DNA from: an uncultured Ruminococcus sp.
Lineage (GTDB): Bacteria; Bacillota; Clostridia; Oscillospirales; Ruminococcaceae
Assembly (NCBI GenBank): GCA_910584195.1
Contig: CAJTYV010000001.1
Location: 428,404 to 492,403 of the forward strand
DNA: 64,000 bases
Direction of reading: 5' to 3'
Below, one piece after another: positions 16,912 through 26,386 of the stretch. The notes under the pieces were generated by a model. That model searched no databases. It was not told the DNA's origin and saw only the letters and a program-made list of their open reading frames with translations. Every line of letters starts with the position of its first letter. Within the stretch, counting starts at the first letter, position 1. Position numbers and translations under genes: made by a program.

Positions 16912-19383
16912 TTAAATCTGCTTCGGCAGCGCCTCCCACAGCCTCATGTCCTCCTGCCCAAGCGACCAGATGGCAATCCCCCGCAGCTTCCAGCGGTAGG
17001 CCGCCTCATTTGCCCAATAGACCAGCGAGTCCACGTCCTGGTAATAAAGGATGGAGAAGCCGTCCGCATCCCCAAGGAACAGCCTTGAAATCCAGATATT
17101 AATGTCCTTCGGCGTGATCTTCACCGTGTAATCATTCCCGCAGGATAACGCCATCAGGTGGGAGTGGAAAAAGTCATAGTCCAGCGAAATCTCCTCGCTG
17201 CGTGTGCCGCTCTCCTCCACATCGGAGGTCAGCGTGAACACCTGGTATTCTTCGTCCCACATGGCATTATTCCGGGCAATCCTGCCATACTGCGTCACCC
17301 TGCCGTCCGGAAACGTGACGTCGAACCGCTCATACGGCTCATAGGTCCATGCATCCCCAAGCCGGAACAGCTCGCAGACCGTCCGGTTATCCGAGCGGTA
17401 CCCGGCATAGCCGCCGGAAAAGCCGCTGACCGTAGCCGTAAAGCGGAGCGTATAGGACGCGCCGGAATACACCCGCACCCTGTCCCCACGGATACGCATC
17501 TCCACTGTGTACATAGTTGGATTCCCTCTAAGGTCAGCGTTGGGGGTACGGCTGATTGTCTGGCTGTAGCTGCCAAGCAGGGAAGAACCCTTATATAATT
17601 CCACCCTCTGTGTATCGAAGTTTAAACAGCAGAACACATCCCCGCAGAACACCCCGGCTTTGCCGCTGCCGTTTGCCGGGAACGCCAGCCTCGCCCGCAG
17701 ATGGATGTCGTGAAACCCGCTGTACTGCCATGCAAGCTGCCCGCTCCCCTCAAGCTGGGAATAGACGCGCTCCATGGAATATTCCTCCGACCGCCATACC
17801 GTCCATGAGCCGGAAAGCACGCTCCAGTAGTTCGTTTCCAGCACGCCGTAATCCCGGAAGTCCTCATACCAGACAAGAGCCGAGTCCGGCTTCCTCCGCA
17901 GCATCTCGCAGGTCAGCTTGAAGCCTTTGTCCGGCTGGCAGGGATTTCCGTTTACATCAATGAACTGCCGCGGGGAAAGCGTGAATGCCGCTTCCCCTGC
18001 GGATGGATATTCCCGAAATGCCGTGCAGATGCGGAAACCGTAAAACTGCACGCCCTTCACATCCACCGATACCGTGACCGTATGCGCCCCCGCAGAAAGC
18101 AAAACCCCGTCCGCAAGGGAAATCCAGAAGGAAGTCCTCCAGTACGGCCACCACAGGCGGCTCTCCGTGAAATGCCTCCTGCTCCCATCAAGGGAGATAT
18201 AGATGCCGTTCTTATCCCAGAAAGGATAGCAGATACGCACCGCCACATCATAAGTTCCCTCCGAAGGAACCGTGAACCGGTATGTGGCGCTCCCTTCATC
18301 CCCAAGCACCGCCACGCCGTTTTCGATGGAGATAATGCCAGATGCACTTGAAGGGTTACCCGCATCCCGGTCAATCAGGATATCGCCGAATTCCGTCTTC
18401 TGCTCTTTGCCATAGGCAGTCAGGTAATGCCTGCGGTTATAGGTTCCCGTCAGCAAGGGATATTCATGGGAAACAGCGTCCGCCCCTTCCATGAAGTCAT
18501 ACACCTGCGGGAACGCATACGGCACTTTGTCGTAATCATCCCAATAGGCAAGGATGGGGATGAAGGGTTGCGGCGGAGCATCATCCGTGAAATTATAGCC
18601 GCCCGTCATCCACAGCTTTGCGGCATAGTAGGTGTTGGAAGTCCCACGGTAGGATTTGCCGAGGTTTTCCGGCTTGTCATAAATCTGCCAGTTCCACCCG
18701 TAGCCCGGCAGCCCCATGAAAATCTTCTCCGGATTCATTACTTTGGAGGCATAGTCATAGATTCCCTCCAGCCAGCTCCGCGGGGAAACCGGTCCCGGAG
18801 CGGAGCCCGCCCACGCCATGCCGTAGCTCATAATAGAGGCAGTGTCGCAGTAAGCGTCAAGGTCGGCATACACGCACCAGTTCTCCCCGCCCACCGAGCC
18901 GCCCACGCTGGTCATCCCCGGCAGGCAGATGTTCACCAGCTTTGCCGGATTGTAATTCTTCACAGTAATGTAAATATCCCGGAACAGGGCGTTTGCCGCC
19001 GCACGGTTCTCATATTCCCCGCCGCGCTCCAGGTCGATGTCCACCCCGGCGCACCATGGGTATTTCTGCATGATCCGCACCAGCTCCGTGAGGAACTTAT
19101 CCCTCGCCCCGTTTGTGTTATTCCGCAGCGCAGTAAAAATGGATGCCGTGCCGTGGTTCATCACGGTCAGCATCCATTTGATGTGTGTCCATTTATTGAT
19201 ATAAGGCATCATGGAGGAAATGCTCGTTCCCGTTTCGGAGATCGTGCCTGTGATATCCACCTCGAATGTAAAAATACCCACGGTATCAAGACGGTCGCCG
19301 TAATCACGGAGCGCCTGGTACATCCGGCTGTTCCCCATGAAGCTCCACACCATGCACCGCTTACCCTGTAAATAATCCCTCAA
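16912..19383 (-). CDS. GH18-like tail/fibre protein with a large inserted region
   Basis: An 823-residue protein. The N-terminal 330 residues look like a GH18 TIM barrel: IFTFEVDITG, the catalytic strand AGVDIDLERG (D115, D117, E119; the first Asp of the usual DGxDxDxE is Ala), SIMSYGMAWAG and IFMGLPGYGW. Residues about 350-460 and 500-690 look like beta-sandwich binding domains (TYDVAVRICYPFWDKNG; WYEDFRDYGVLETNYWSVL). The extreme C-terminus (AYRWKLRGIAIWSLGQED) resembles the last GH18 strand, as if the barrel were split by the insert. Placed between tail genes and lysis genes, it probably binds or trims host surface glycans. Confidence 0.85.
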   Translation of the reverse strand: MRDYLQGKRCMVWSFMGNSRMYQALRDYGDRLDTVGIFTFEVDITGTISETGTSISSMMPYINKWTHIKWMLTVMNHGTASIFTALRNNTNGARDKFLTELVRIMQKYPWCAGVDIDLERGGEYENRAAANALFRDIYITVKNYNPAKLVNICLPGMTSVGGSVGGENWCVYADLDAYCDTASIMSYGMAWAGSAPGPVSPRSWLEGIYDYASKVMNPEKIFMGLPGYGWNWQIYDKPENLGKSYRGTSNTYYAAKLWMTGGYNFTDDAPPQPFIPILAYWDDYDKVPYAFPQVYDFMEGADAVSHEYPLLTGTYNRRHYLTAYGKEQKTEFGDILIDRDAGNPSSASGIISIENGVAVLGDEGSATYRFTVPSEGTYDVAVRICYPFWDKNGIYISLDGSRRHFTESRLWWPYWRTSFWISLADGVLLSAGAHTVTVSVDVKGVQFYGFRICTAFREYPSAGEAAFTLSPRQFIDVNGNPCQPDKGFKLTCEMLRRKPDSALVWYEDFRDYGVLETNYWSVLSGSWTVWRSEEYSMERVYSQLEGSGQLAWQYSGFHDIHLRARLAFPANGSGKAGVFCGDVFCCLNFDTQRVELYKGSSLLGSYSQTISRTPNADLRGNPTMYTVEMRIRGDRVRVYSGASYTLRFTATVSGFSGGYAGYRSDNRTVCELFRLGDAWTYEPYERFDVTFPDGRVTQYGRIARNNAMWDEEYQVFTLTSDVEESGTRSEEISLDYDFFHSHLMALSCGNDYTVKITPKDINIWISRLFLGDADGFSILYYQDVDSLVYWANEAAYRWKLRGIAIWSLGQEDMRLWEALPKQI

Positions 19384-19958
19384 ACCGCATCACCCCCGTC
19401 CTGCATTTCCTGGAATCCAAAATAAATCCTTGCCGATCTCCCCTTTTCCACAGACACCGGGTGCTTGCTGTCCCCGGCTGCCGTGTACTGGAAAAAGCCG
19501 TCCTTCTTCGTGGCCGCGCCGTTTCTAAGGCACTGGCGGCTTGATGCCAGAAGCGAAAACTCATCCCCGGCAGAGGCAGCGGAAAGGAACCTCGCCTTAT
19601 GCGCCCCTGCGCCAAGTGATAATTCTATGCTTCCAGCCGCCATATCCTGCACCGGGTACACTTTGATGTCCAGCCCCGCCGAGGTCTGCCCAAGGTTGAA
19701 CGCCACCAGCGTTGCACTGGAGCGCACCAGCCCGTTATAGAACCTCGGCGGCACAACCTCTCCGTTTTCACGGAATTTCTCCATCATCGTTCCGGTATGG
19801 ATCACATACCCCGTCAGCCGGTCGCCCTCCTGCACCATGAGGTCGGTAAACCATATCCGGCCGGTACAGTCCGAAACCAGCGGCTTCACGGTCACCGCCA
19901 CCACCCGCATATCCTTCTTGCATTCCAGCGTTTCCGCAAACCTTGTAAATTCCGCCAT
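19380..19958 (-). CDS. phage tail-tip associated protein, unknown
   Basis: A 192-residue protein from the ATG at 19958 behind GGAGG, overlapping the GH18-like gene by four bases. It has a beta-rich look and contains VSDCTGRIWFTDLMVQEGD, which parallels VTDCTGEFYITDMLLQGG in the next upstream protein. Synteny after the tail endopeptidase-like gene suggests a baseplate or fibre-attachment component. No enzyme motif recognised. Confidence 0.75.
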   Translation of the reverse strand: MAEFTRFAETLECKKDMRVVAVTVKPLVSDCTGRIWFTDLMVQEGDRLTGYVIHTGTMMEKFRENGEVVPPRFYNGLVRSSATLVAFNLGQTSAGLDIKVYPVQDMAAGSIELSLGAGAHKARFLSAASAGDEFSLLASSRQCLRNGAATKKDGFFQYTAAGDSKHPVSVEKGRSARIYFGFQEMQDGGDAV

Positions 19959-19969
19959 AGCGCCGCCTC

Positions 19970-20164
19970 CTATCCGTCCAAAGTCCACTGTATCTCGCTG
20001 ACGTGTCCCACCCATCCCGTTGCGATGGAGCCGCCCTGCAGGAGCATATCCGTGATATAAAATTCCCCGGTGCAGTCCGTCACGCACACCCGCACGGTAA
20101 TGGATTTGAGCCGCTCATATCCCTCTGGTGACACATCCTGCGCCGCCTGCGTAAAAAAAGCCAT
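19970..20164 (-). CDS. small tail-tip associated protein
   Basis: A 64-residue protein from the second ATG at 20164, chosen because GGAGG is correctly spaced for it. Its core VTDCTGEFYITDMLLQGG matches a segment of the neighbouring 192-residue protein, so the two may be related subunits or a duplicated module. It lies between tail genes with gaps of 11-13 bases. Function unknown. Confidence 0.7.
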   Translation of the reverse strand: MAFFTQAAQDVSPEGYERLKSITVRVCVTDCTGEFYITDMLLQGGSIATGWVGHVSEIQWTLDG

Positions 20165-20177
20165 ACACATCCCTCCG

Positions 20178-22703
20178 TCACAGCAAATCTATAAACCTCG
20201 TTTCCGTGGTGCCGTCCTCATATTCAAAGGTCACCTCAATGCCGACCTGCCCGTTTGTGCCTTTCGCCAGGTTCTCCGAGGCGATCTGTGCCGAAAAGGT
20301 ATAGCTGCCCCGGCTTGCCGGGTACACCGTCTGCGCGAGGCTCTTTGTCATGCCCGCCGCTCCCACGCATTTAAAGGATGCCGTGCCGGACACCCCGTTT
20401 TCCGCGTCCACCTCAAAGCCGGAATTCAACCAGTAGTTCATGCCGCTGTCGGCGCGGGAATTCCGCAGGTGGTTGAACGGCACCATGTCCTTCACTTCCT
20501 GCCGGTCGATGACATCCGTATTGGAAAGCACATCCGCCGCCTTATCCCACTGCGCCGAGGAATCCCCTAACTCCCGCAGCGTGGTGGAAAGCTCCAGCAC
20601 CGTGTTCCACGGCTCCTGCAGATTGTACTGCCGTCTCACAATGCGTGTCTTCACGGAAAGGTTAAGATCACGGTCATCCACGGTCACGATGTCGCCCAGG
20701 TCCCACGTCTCATGCTCATATCCCGTCAGTACGGATAAATCCATGGCGGAAAGCACATAGGAAATCCGGGGCTTTGCGTAGTCCGCAAGCCGCATCTGGG
20801 CAAACTCCAGCATCTGGTAGGGGTTCGTGAAACTGGAACAGTCCAGCGTGGAAGTCCGCACCTCGTCTGTGTAGGCGTAGCTTTCCACATATTCCTTCCC
20901 GCCGTTGATGCTGGCAAAGGTCATGCCGTCCTTCCCGTAAGCGTACAGCCTCGTGACAAGGCTCCTGGTATCCACCACACGCTGGATGGATTTCATGTTT
21001 TTGCGGTAGGCAAATAAAACGCCACTGTCCGTGCCGCCAAAGGTCAGGAGATGCACCAGATGGTTGGCACAGTCAAAAATAAGGTCGCCGCCGTGGATGT
21101 TCTGCACCTGCCGCAGGATGGAAAGGGCGTTCTTCTCCGTACTCTGCCACGTCCGCTTTGTCCGCACCGTCACATTCCCCACGCTCCAGTCCGTGCCGGA
21201 GAGCGCATACGCCATCGGCACCTCCGGCGTGTCCGCATTGAAATTGACCGCCGCCTTTTCCACGGAAAAAGCCAGGTCATAGAACGCCGCCTCCGCATAC
21301 ACCGAGGTCACCACCTTCCCATCCGCCCCCTTGTCATCGGCCAGCGTCCGGATGCGGTACACATCGTTCACAATCTGCACCTGCTTTTCATTATCCAGTG
21401 CGGAGCGTTTGGAATCCCGGAACGGCAGTTTAAATTCCAGCATATCCGCCCCGTTCACCTCACTCGTCACCATGATGTCAAAGGCATTTTCCAGCACTGC
21501 CTCCCATGCGCCATTCCCGTCCAGTACCACCGGGCGGGCAAATCCAAGCCGCTCATACGGCGGCTTGGGGATATCATGCAGTTGTATCTCCATCAGCTTC
21601 GGCGTTTTGGAAGTATCCTCTGTAGATAACGTCACCCGGTAGCGGATGTACCTCTGGTTGGGCGACTGCAGCTCCCCGCTGCTCCCGACAGACTGCCATG
21701 CCGTCCATTCCTCCAGGTCATCCGAAGTGGAGGTTTCCACTAATGAAACCGCCGTAACACCGGCCGTGTATTCGCTCTTTACCGACACCCGCCCCGTCCC
21801 GGCAAGCAGGCATTCCGCAGGGGCCGTTAAAAGCTGCCCCGTTTCCGGATAGGCGCCGCCGCTGTCCTTCCGGAGCGTCACGCACCCCGGCTCGGTCAGT
21901 GCGTCCACATCCCCGGAGGTATCGCCGCCATTGGCGCAGAGAGATTTCCTGAAATAGTCCGCCAGATCCTCCACCGTAAGCTGCGAGTCGCAGTCTAAAA
22001 ACCAGTCGTCAAAGCCACCCGCATACCAGTAGGAATTGGCGTGCATCCCCATGATGAGGTCTGCCGTGCAGGAGCGGTTCAGTTCCCCCGTAAAGGACAG
22101 AGCAGCAGAAACCCACACTGTGCCGTTTTCCCGGTCGCCTATGACATACTGCGCCTTCTTATTATCCGGCTCGATCACGCAGGCAATAAAATACCACCCG
22201 TTGTTTACAAAGGAAAAGGACGGTGTCACCGACTCATCCAGAATCAGCGTGCCGGAGGAATTATAAAGCATGATCCTCGGTTTCCCCCGGATGAGGGACA
22301 GGTAAAATATCGGCTGCCCCGGTCCCTGCCTTGTATTGAAGATCGGGCAGTAGGTGTTTCCGATGGAATAGGTGGTCGGGTTCATCCAGCCGCCCACGGT
22401 AATTCTTGCGCCGAGGTTTGAAAATATGCTGCCGTCATTCGTTGCCTTCAGATAGGTTTTCTCCGAGGCAGGGTTAGTGATGTTGAAGCGGAAATACCGC
22501 CCCTTCTGCCCGTTCCTGAAACCAGCGCTGGTACCCGACCAGCCCGAAACATACATTTTCCTGTCCTTACCGGAAGAATCGGCAAGCATCGTGTCCGCAT
22601 CCGGGGCGTTTTCATTAAACCGCCACATTCCATCCTTTGCATACTCCGCCGGGAACTCCCCCGTGAAATCCGCCTGCTTATTCAGTGTGCTTTTAACCGC
22701 CAT
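20178..22703 (-). CDS. tail-associated protein (Tal/endopeptidase-like) with N-terminal LamG-like domain
   Basis: An 841-residue tail-tip protein. Residues about 40-255 resemble a concanavalin/LamG fold (ITVGGWMNPTTYSIGNTY, NNGWYFIACVIEPDNKKAQY, GGFDDWFLDCDSQLTVEDLA). Residues about 370-760 carry the siphovirus tail-protein pattern (FDIMVTSEVNGADMLEFKLP, GYEHETWDLGDIVTVDD), as in prophage endopeptidase tail or Gp37-like proteins. The gene follows the distal tail protein, the standard Tal position. It would form the tail tip and contact the host; the LamG-like part is a plausible glycan binder. The fused N-terminal domain is unusual for the position. Confidence 0.85.
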   Translation of the reverse strand: MAVKSTLNKQADFTGEFPAEYAKDGMWRFNENAPDADTMLADSSGKDRKMYVSGWSGTSAGFRNGQKGRYFRFNITNPASEKTYLKATNDGSIFSNLGARITVGGWMNPTTYSIGNTYCPIFNTRQGPGQPIFYLSLIRGKPRIMLYNSSGTLILDESVTPSFSFVNNGWYFIACVIEPDNKKAQYVIGDRENGTVWVSAALSFTGELNRSCTADLIMGMHANSYWYAGGFDDWFLDCDSQLTVEDLADYFRKSLCANGGDTSGDVDALTEPGCVTLRKDSGGAYPETGQLLTAPAECLLAGTGRVSVKSEYTAGVTAVSLVETSTSDDLEEWTAWQSVGSSGELQSPNQRYIRYRVTLSTEDTSKTPKLMEIQLHDIPKPPYERLGFARPVVLDGNGAWEAVLENAFDIMVTSEVNGADMLEFKLPFRDSKRSALDNEKQVQIVNDVYRIRTLADDKGADGKVVTSVYAEAAFYDLAFSVEKAAVNFNADTPEVPMAYALSGTDWSVGNVTVRTKRTWQSTEKNALSILRQVQNIHGGDLIFDCANHLVHLLTFGGTDSGVLFAYRKNMKSIQRVVDTRSLVTRLYAYGKDGMTFASINGGKEYVESYAYTDEVRTSTLDCSSFTNPYQMLEFAQMRLADYAKPRISYVLSAMDLSVLTGYEHETWDLGDIVTVDDRDLNLSVKTRIVRRQYNLQEPWNTVLELSTTLRELGDSSAQWDKAADVLSNTDVIDRQEVKDMVPFNHLRNSRADSGMNYWLNSGFEVDAENGVSGTASFKCVGAAGMTKSLAQTVYPASRGSYTFSAQIASENLAKGTNGQVGIEVTFEYEDGTTETRFIDLL

Positions 22704-22707
22704 CCCG

Positions 22708-23481
22708 TCACCTCCATCTGCTCCCTGCCTGTATTTTCAATTCCGTAAAGGTGGAATTGGCCGCAGATATATTGATTGTGTTATGTCCTTTTTCCAAAAC
22801 AGGGAAATTCAGATCCGCCAGAAGTGGCAGTCCGTTGCGCAGCGTGTTCCCGGAGGAATCCACCACCTTTGCCGTGACCAGGGCGGAATCCACCAGCAAC
22901 GTTTCCCCTGCGGAAAGCGGCCCCGTCACACGAAGCTCCGAGCCGCCCGTAACAATCGATATATAGCTTGAAGTCCCGGACGGGATCGCTCCCTTCAGCG
23001 CATACACCGGGTAGGAGTCCGTATTGCCCGTATGCCGCACCGCCATGTGTGTCCCCGTTTCCGAAAATATATAGGTTTCATCCGTCAGGGCATAGGCGTA
23101 TGGGTCCGGGCAGATAAAACTGAGGGTAAACTGCCCCGCCGAGCGGAGCAGCCGCTCACAGTCCACCGCCTCCGACAGCCTCGCCATGAAATACCGGTCC
23201 GGCACATCATCTAAAATAAGCTGCCCCTGCCCCTTTGTCGGGTCGAGCCACTCCGCCATGCCGTCCAGCACCGCCACCAGCGCCGGGAAGTTCTTCTGCG
23301 GGAAGACGCTGCACTCCACCTTAACCGTGCGTTCCGCGCTGTCACAGCCGAAGTCCGCCACCCCTGCCTTCCCCGGCACAGTCTCATAGAAATTTCGAAG
23401 TGCAGGGGAAGCCTGCCAGGAGGTCAGCCTTGCCCGTATCTTCATGCTTTTGGATGTGATTCCGTTAAAAGTAAATCCCAT
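22708..23481 (-). CDS. distal tail protein (Dit-like, siphovirus tail family)
   Basis: A 257-residue protein with the Dit N-terminus: MGFTFNGITSKSMKIRA, VPGKAGVADFG and the strand pattern through DDVPDRYFMARLS and FTLSFICPDPYAYA. The C-terminal half is beta-rich. Dit forms the hub joining tail tube and tip. It sits between tape measure and Tal genes, the canonical order. Confidence 0.9.
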   Translation of the reverse strand: MGFTFNGITSKSMKIRARLTSWQASPALRNFYETVPGKAGVADFGCDSAERTVKVECSVFPQKNFPALVAVLDGMAEWLDPTKGQGQLILDDVPDRYFMARLSEAVDCERLLRSAGQFTLSFICPDPYAYALTDETYIFSETGTHMAVRHTGNTDSYPVYALKGAIPSGTSSYISIVTGGSELRVTGPLSAGETLLVDSALVTAKVVDSSGNTLRNGLPLLADLNFPVLEKGHNTINISAANSTFTELKIQAGSRWR

Positions 23482-23492
23482 AGCCGCCTCCT

Positions 23493-26132
23493 TTATGCCG
23501 TGATGATCCTGCCGCCTGCACGGGAACCGGTCTGGATCAGGTTGTAAAGTTCCTGTGAAATCTTCCGGATGTCATCCTCGCTCCGGACAATCATCTGCTG
23601 GATGGTGATGAGCGAGGCAAAGCCGAACGTATCCCTGCCTGCCGCCCCGGTCATGCCGTCCGTCACGCAGCGCACCGAAGCGTCCGCGTCCAGATGGAAA
23701 TCCGTCGGGATGGAGGTCTTCATATCCTCGGCAAGCCCGTTCATCACATCGGAAATGCCCTCGCTCAGTCCTTCGGCCGCTTTTACCGCTTCGCCGCCGT
23801 TGTCCTCAATGGAGCCTGCCAGACCTTCCACCAGCATCTCGCCCACCCACGCCATTTCCGTGGACGGGGAATGGATGCCGAAAAAGCCTTTGATCTTGCT
23901 CATCAGGTTCGAGCAGAAGCCGCTGACCTTGCCCCACAGCCAGGATGCCGCGTCGCCGATGCCGTTCCAGATGCCCTTGATCAGATTTAAGCCGATACTT
24001 GCCATCTGTGCCGCACCACCGGCAAAGCCCTTCACGATTGCCGCTATGATCTGCGGCACTGCCTTCACAATCGAAACAATGATCTGCGGCAGGTTTTTAA
24101 TCAGCGAAACCAGCAACTTCACGCCGGCAAGGATGATCTTATCCACATTCCCGACAATGGCGTTCACCAGGGAAGTCACAATCTTTGGAATCGCGCCCAC
24201 CACCGTGGTGATGATCTGCGGGAGGTTCTGTATCAGTGAAATTAACAGCTTCACCCCGGCATCAATAAGCTGCGGGATGCTCCCAAGCACAGCCGTCACC
24301 AGCCCGTCAATGATCTGCGGGATTGCTGCCACAATTGCCGTAATTATTTCAGGCAAAGCCGAAATCAGGGAAGTCAGAAGCTGTATCCCCGCATCTATAA
24401 TCTGTGGGATTGCCCCAATCACAAAATCCACGATTGCCGAAATGATGGCAGGGAGCGCCTCTATCAGAACCGGGATGGCATCCAATAATCCCTGCGCCAG
24501 TCCCATAATAAGCTGCAGAGCTGCATCCAGTATCATCGGGAGGTTATCCGCAAGTGTCTGCACAATCGTGGTGACCGCCTGCACGATGGCAGGCACCAGC
24601 GTTGGCAGCGATTCCCCGATGCCCGTGGCAAGGGTGGACACAATCTGCACCGCCGCCTCCACGATTGCCGGCAGGCTCTGGATGATGCCGGAAAGGAGCG
24701 ATGTCAGCATCTGTGTGCCTGTGCTGACGAACTGCGGCAGCATGGCCACCGCCGTGTCCACCAGCCCCGTAATGGCCTCCGCAAATGCTGTGTCCGCCCC
24801 TTCCACGCCGTTCACCATGTCCGTGAATGCGGAAACCACGTCCGCAATGGCGGGGAGAAACTCCGCCCGCAGGTTATTCTTTACATTGGAGATGGTCTCC
24901 CCAAGCCCTGCCAGCGTTTCATCCATCCGCGCCTGGCCTTCCCTTGAGGCGACCAGTGCCTCGTTGTTCCGGTAAAACGCCTGGCTCGCCTCATCATACG
25001 TCCCGGAAAGTGTCTCCATGATGAGGCGGTTTCGCTCGCTCTCCCCGGAGCAGGCGGCCAGCTTTTCATTAAATTCATCCTCGCTGATTCCCACCCAGTT
25101 TAAGGCGTCCGCAAGGGAGCCGGTGACCTGCCCCACCTTGGCTGTCTCATTGGCCGATTCAATCAGCCCTTCAATCGGCAGGGCATCACCGAACGTGCCG
25201 CAGACGCCCGCTGCGATATTGGTCCATTTGGTGATGTCCTGCTCGTTTTCCGCAAGCTGCGCCAGTAGCTGCGAGGCTTCAGCCGCCGTGTCCGTGTCGC
25301 CAAGGATTTTATAAAACTCGGTGTAGGATTTCTGCGCCGCCTCCCCGCTGTACCCCGCCGCCTCGAAAGCCGTGGTGAGCTTGCCCTGCGCCACACGGTA
25401 CTCCTCGGTGGCTTCGTCAAGGTTCCAGATGGCACTGCCTAATTCCTTAATGCCGTTTAATGCCGCCTGGATGCCGGAGGAAATGAGGTTCCCCATGGCG
25501 ACAGTCGCCGCCGAAAGGCCGGAGCCTAACTTTCCCGCACCGTCCGAGGCATCCTCCATGGCGTCCCCGAAATCCTCCGTGCTGTCGGAAGCCTCCCGCA
25601 GCGTATCCCGGTTCTCCTCCAGCTCCCTTGCCTCGCTGGAGCCTTTCCCGTATTCCAGCACGGCATTGGAGTAGGCACGCTTTAATCCCGCCAGTTCCTC
25701 CTCCTGGCGTGAAATCTCCTGGGTAAGCCGCTCCGTGGCATCCACGGTCTGCTCCTCCTGGTTATTTAACGCTTCAATGGTCTGCTCGTTCTGGGACAGC
25801 TCCCTCTCCATGCCGTTTAAGGCGGCCTCCGCATTGTTGAGCTGTATCTGCCAGTTCTGCGTCCTGCGGTCATTCTCACCGAAGGACTCCGCCGCGTTCT
25901 GCAGGGCGGAGCGTAAGGTCTCTACCTTCTGCCGCTGTGCATCGATCTCCTTATTCAGCACCGTGTTCCGGGCGGAGAGCGCCTGCACGGAACTGTCGTT
26001 TTTGTCAAACTGCGAGGATACCAGTTTCATCTCGGAGCCGAGGACCTTGAAGGACTGGTTGATCTCCGCCAGCGCCTTTTTAAATTCCTTCTCGCCCTCG
26101 ACGCCAATCCGCAATCCAAAATCATCCGCCAT
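23493..26132 (-). CDS. tail tape measure protein
   Basis: An 879-residue protein that sets tail length and is a channel for DNA ejection. Residues 1-200 are a charged coiled coil. The middle (about 440-730) is a run of hydrophobic repeats of roughly 38 residues, each with a variant of LPQIITTVVGAIPKIV. The C-terminus has SGFCSNLMSKIKGFFGIHSPS, a typical tape measure signature. By the usual rule of about 0.15 nm per residue the tail would be near 130 nm. No peptidase or lysozyme motif seen. Confidence 0.93.
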   Translation of the reverse strand: MADDFGLRIGVEGEKEFKKALAEINQSFKVLGSEMKLVSSQFDKNDSSVQALSARNTVLNKEIDAQRQKVETLRSALQNAAESFGENDRRTQNWQIQLNNAEAALNGMERELSQNEQTIEALNNQEEQTVDATERLTQEISRQEEELAGLKRAYSNAVLEYGKGSSEARELEENRDTLREASDSTEDFGDAMEDASDGAGKLGSGLSAATVAMGNLISSGIQAALNGIKELGSAIWNLDEATEEYRVAQGKLTTAFEAAGYSGEAAQKSYTEFYKILGDTDTAAEASQLLAQLAENEQDITKWTNIAAGVCGTFGDALPIEGLIESANETAKVGQVTGSLADALNWVGISEDEFNEKLAACSGESERNRLIMETLSGTYDEASQAFYRNNEALVASREGQARMDETLAGLGETISNVKNNLRAEFLPAIADVVSAFTDMVNGVEGADTAFAEAITGLVDTAVAMLPQFVSTGTQMLTSLLSGIIQSLPAIVEAAVQIVSTLATGIGESLPTLVPAIVQAVTTIVQTLADNLPMILDAALQLIMGLAQGLLDAIPVLIEALPAIISAIVDFVIGAIPQIIDAGIQLLTSLISALPEIITAIVAAIPQIIDGLVTAVLGSIPQLIDAGVKLLISLIQNLPQIITTVVGAIPKIVTSLVNAIVGNVDKIILAGVKLLVSLIKNLPQIIVSIVKAVPQIIAAIVKGFAGGAAQMASIGLNLIKGIWNGIGDAASWLWGKVSGFCSNLMSKIKGFFGIHSPSTEMAWVGEMLVEGLAGSIEDNGGEAVKAAEGLSEGISDVMNGLAEDMKTSIPTDFHLDADASVRCVTDGMTGAAGRDTFGFASLITIQQMIVRSEDDIRKISQELYNLIQTGSRAGGRIITA

Positions 26133-26177
26133 GCAGCCGCACCCCCTTTCCCTGAAAAATGCACACGGCCATGCCTG

Positions 26178-26386
26178 CTAAATCCCATACGGGATGATGT
26201 CGTCAATGGTCAGCTCCCGCTTCGGCTTCGCAAAGCCCATGAACTGCTTATGGCACTCCCACAAGTCCATCAGAAGCCCAAACGGCATCAGCCACGTTTC
26301 ATCCATGGAAAGATGGAGCTGCGCGGTGCCATAATATAAAAGCCGGGTAAACAGTTCCTCATCGCTTACCCGACCGCCCCGTTTTT
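26178..26386 (-). CDS. tail assembly chaperone frameshift extension (gpT-like)
   Basis: This frame has no usable start codon: a TGA closes it just upstream and only non-start codons precede VSDEELFTRLLYYG. It continues LMPFGLLMDLWECHKQFMG and ends DDIIPYGI, typical of the second tail assembly chaperone. It lies in the -1 frame relative to the gene at 26366-26749 and joins it exactly at the slippery A-AAA-AAC at 26381-26387. It is therefore expected only as a fusion product made by programmed frameshifting, as in lambda gpG-T. Confidence 0.85.

Noticed and set aside
24040..24700. Regular repeats that at first look like a repeat array.
   Set aside because: They are codon-level repeats encoding hydrophobic tape measure units, without spacers; not CRISPR.
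23569..24975. 468-codon open frame on the plus strand opposite the tape measure gene.
   Set aside because: A shadow of GC-rich repetitive coding sequence; Ser/Ile/Ala-rich and lacking a family pattern or ribosome binding site.
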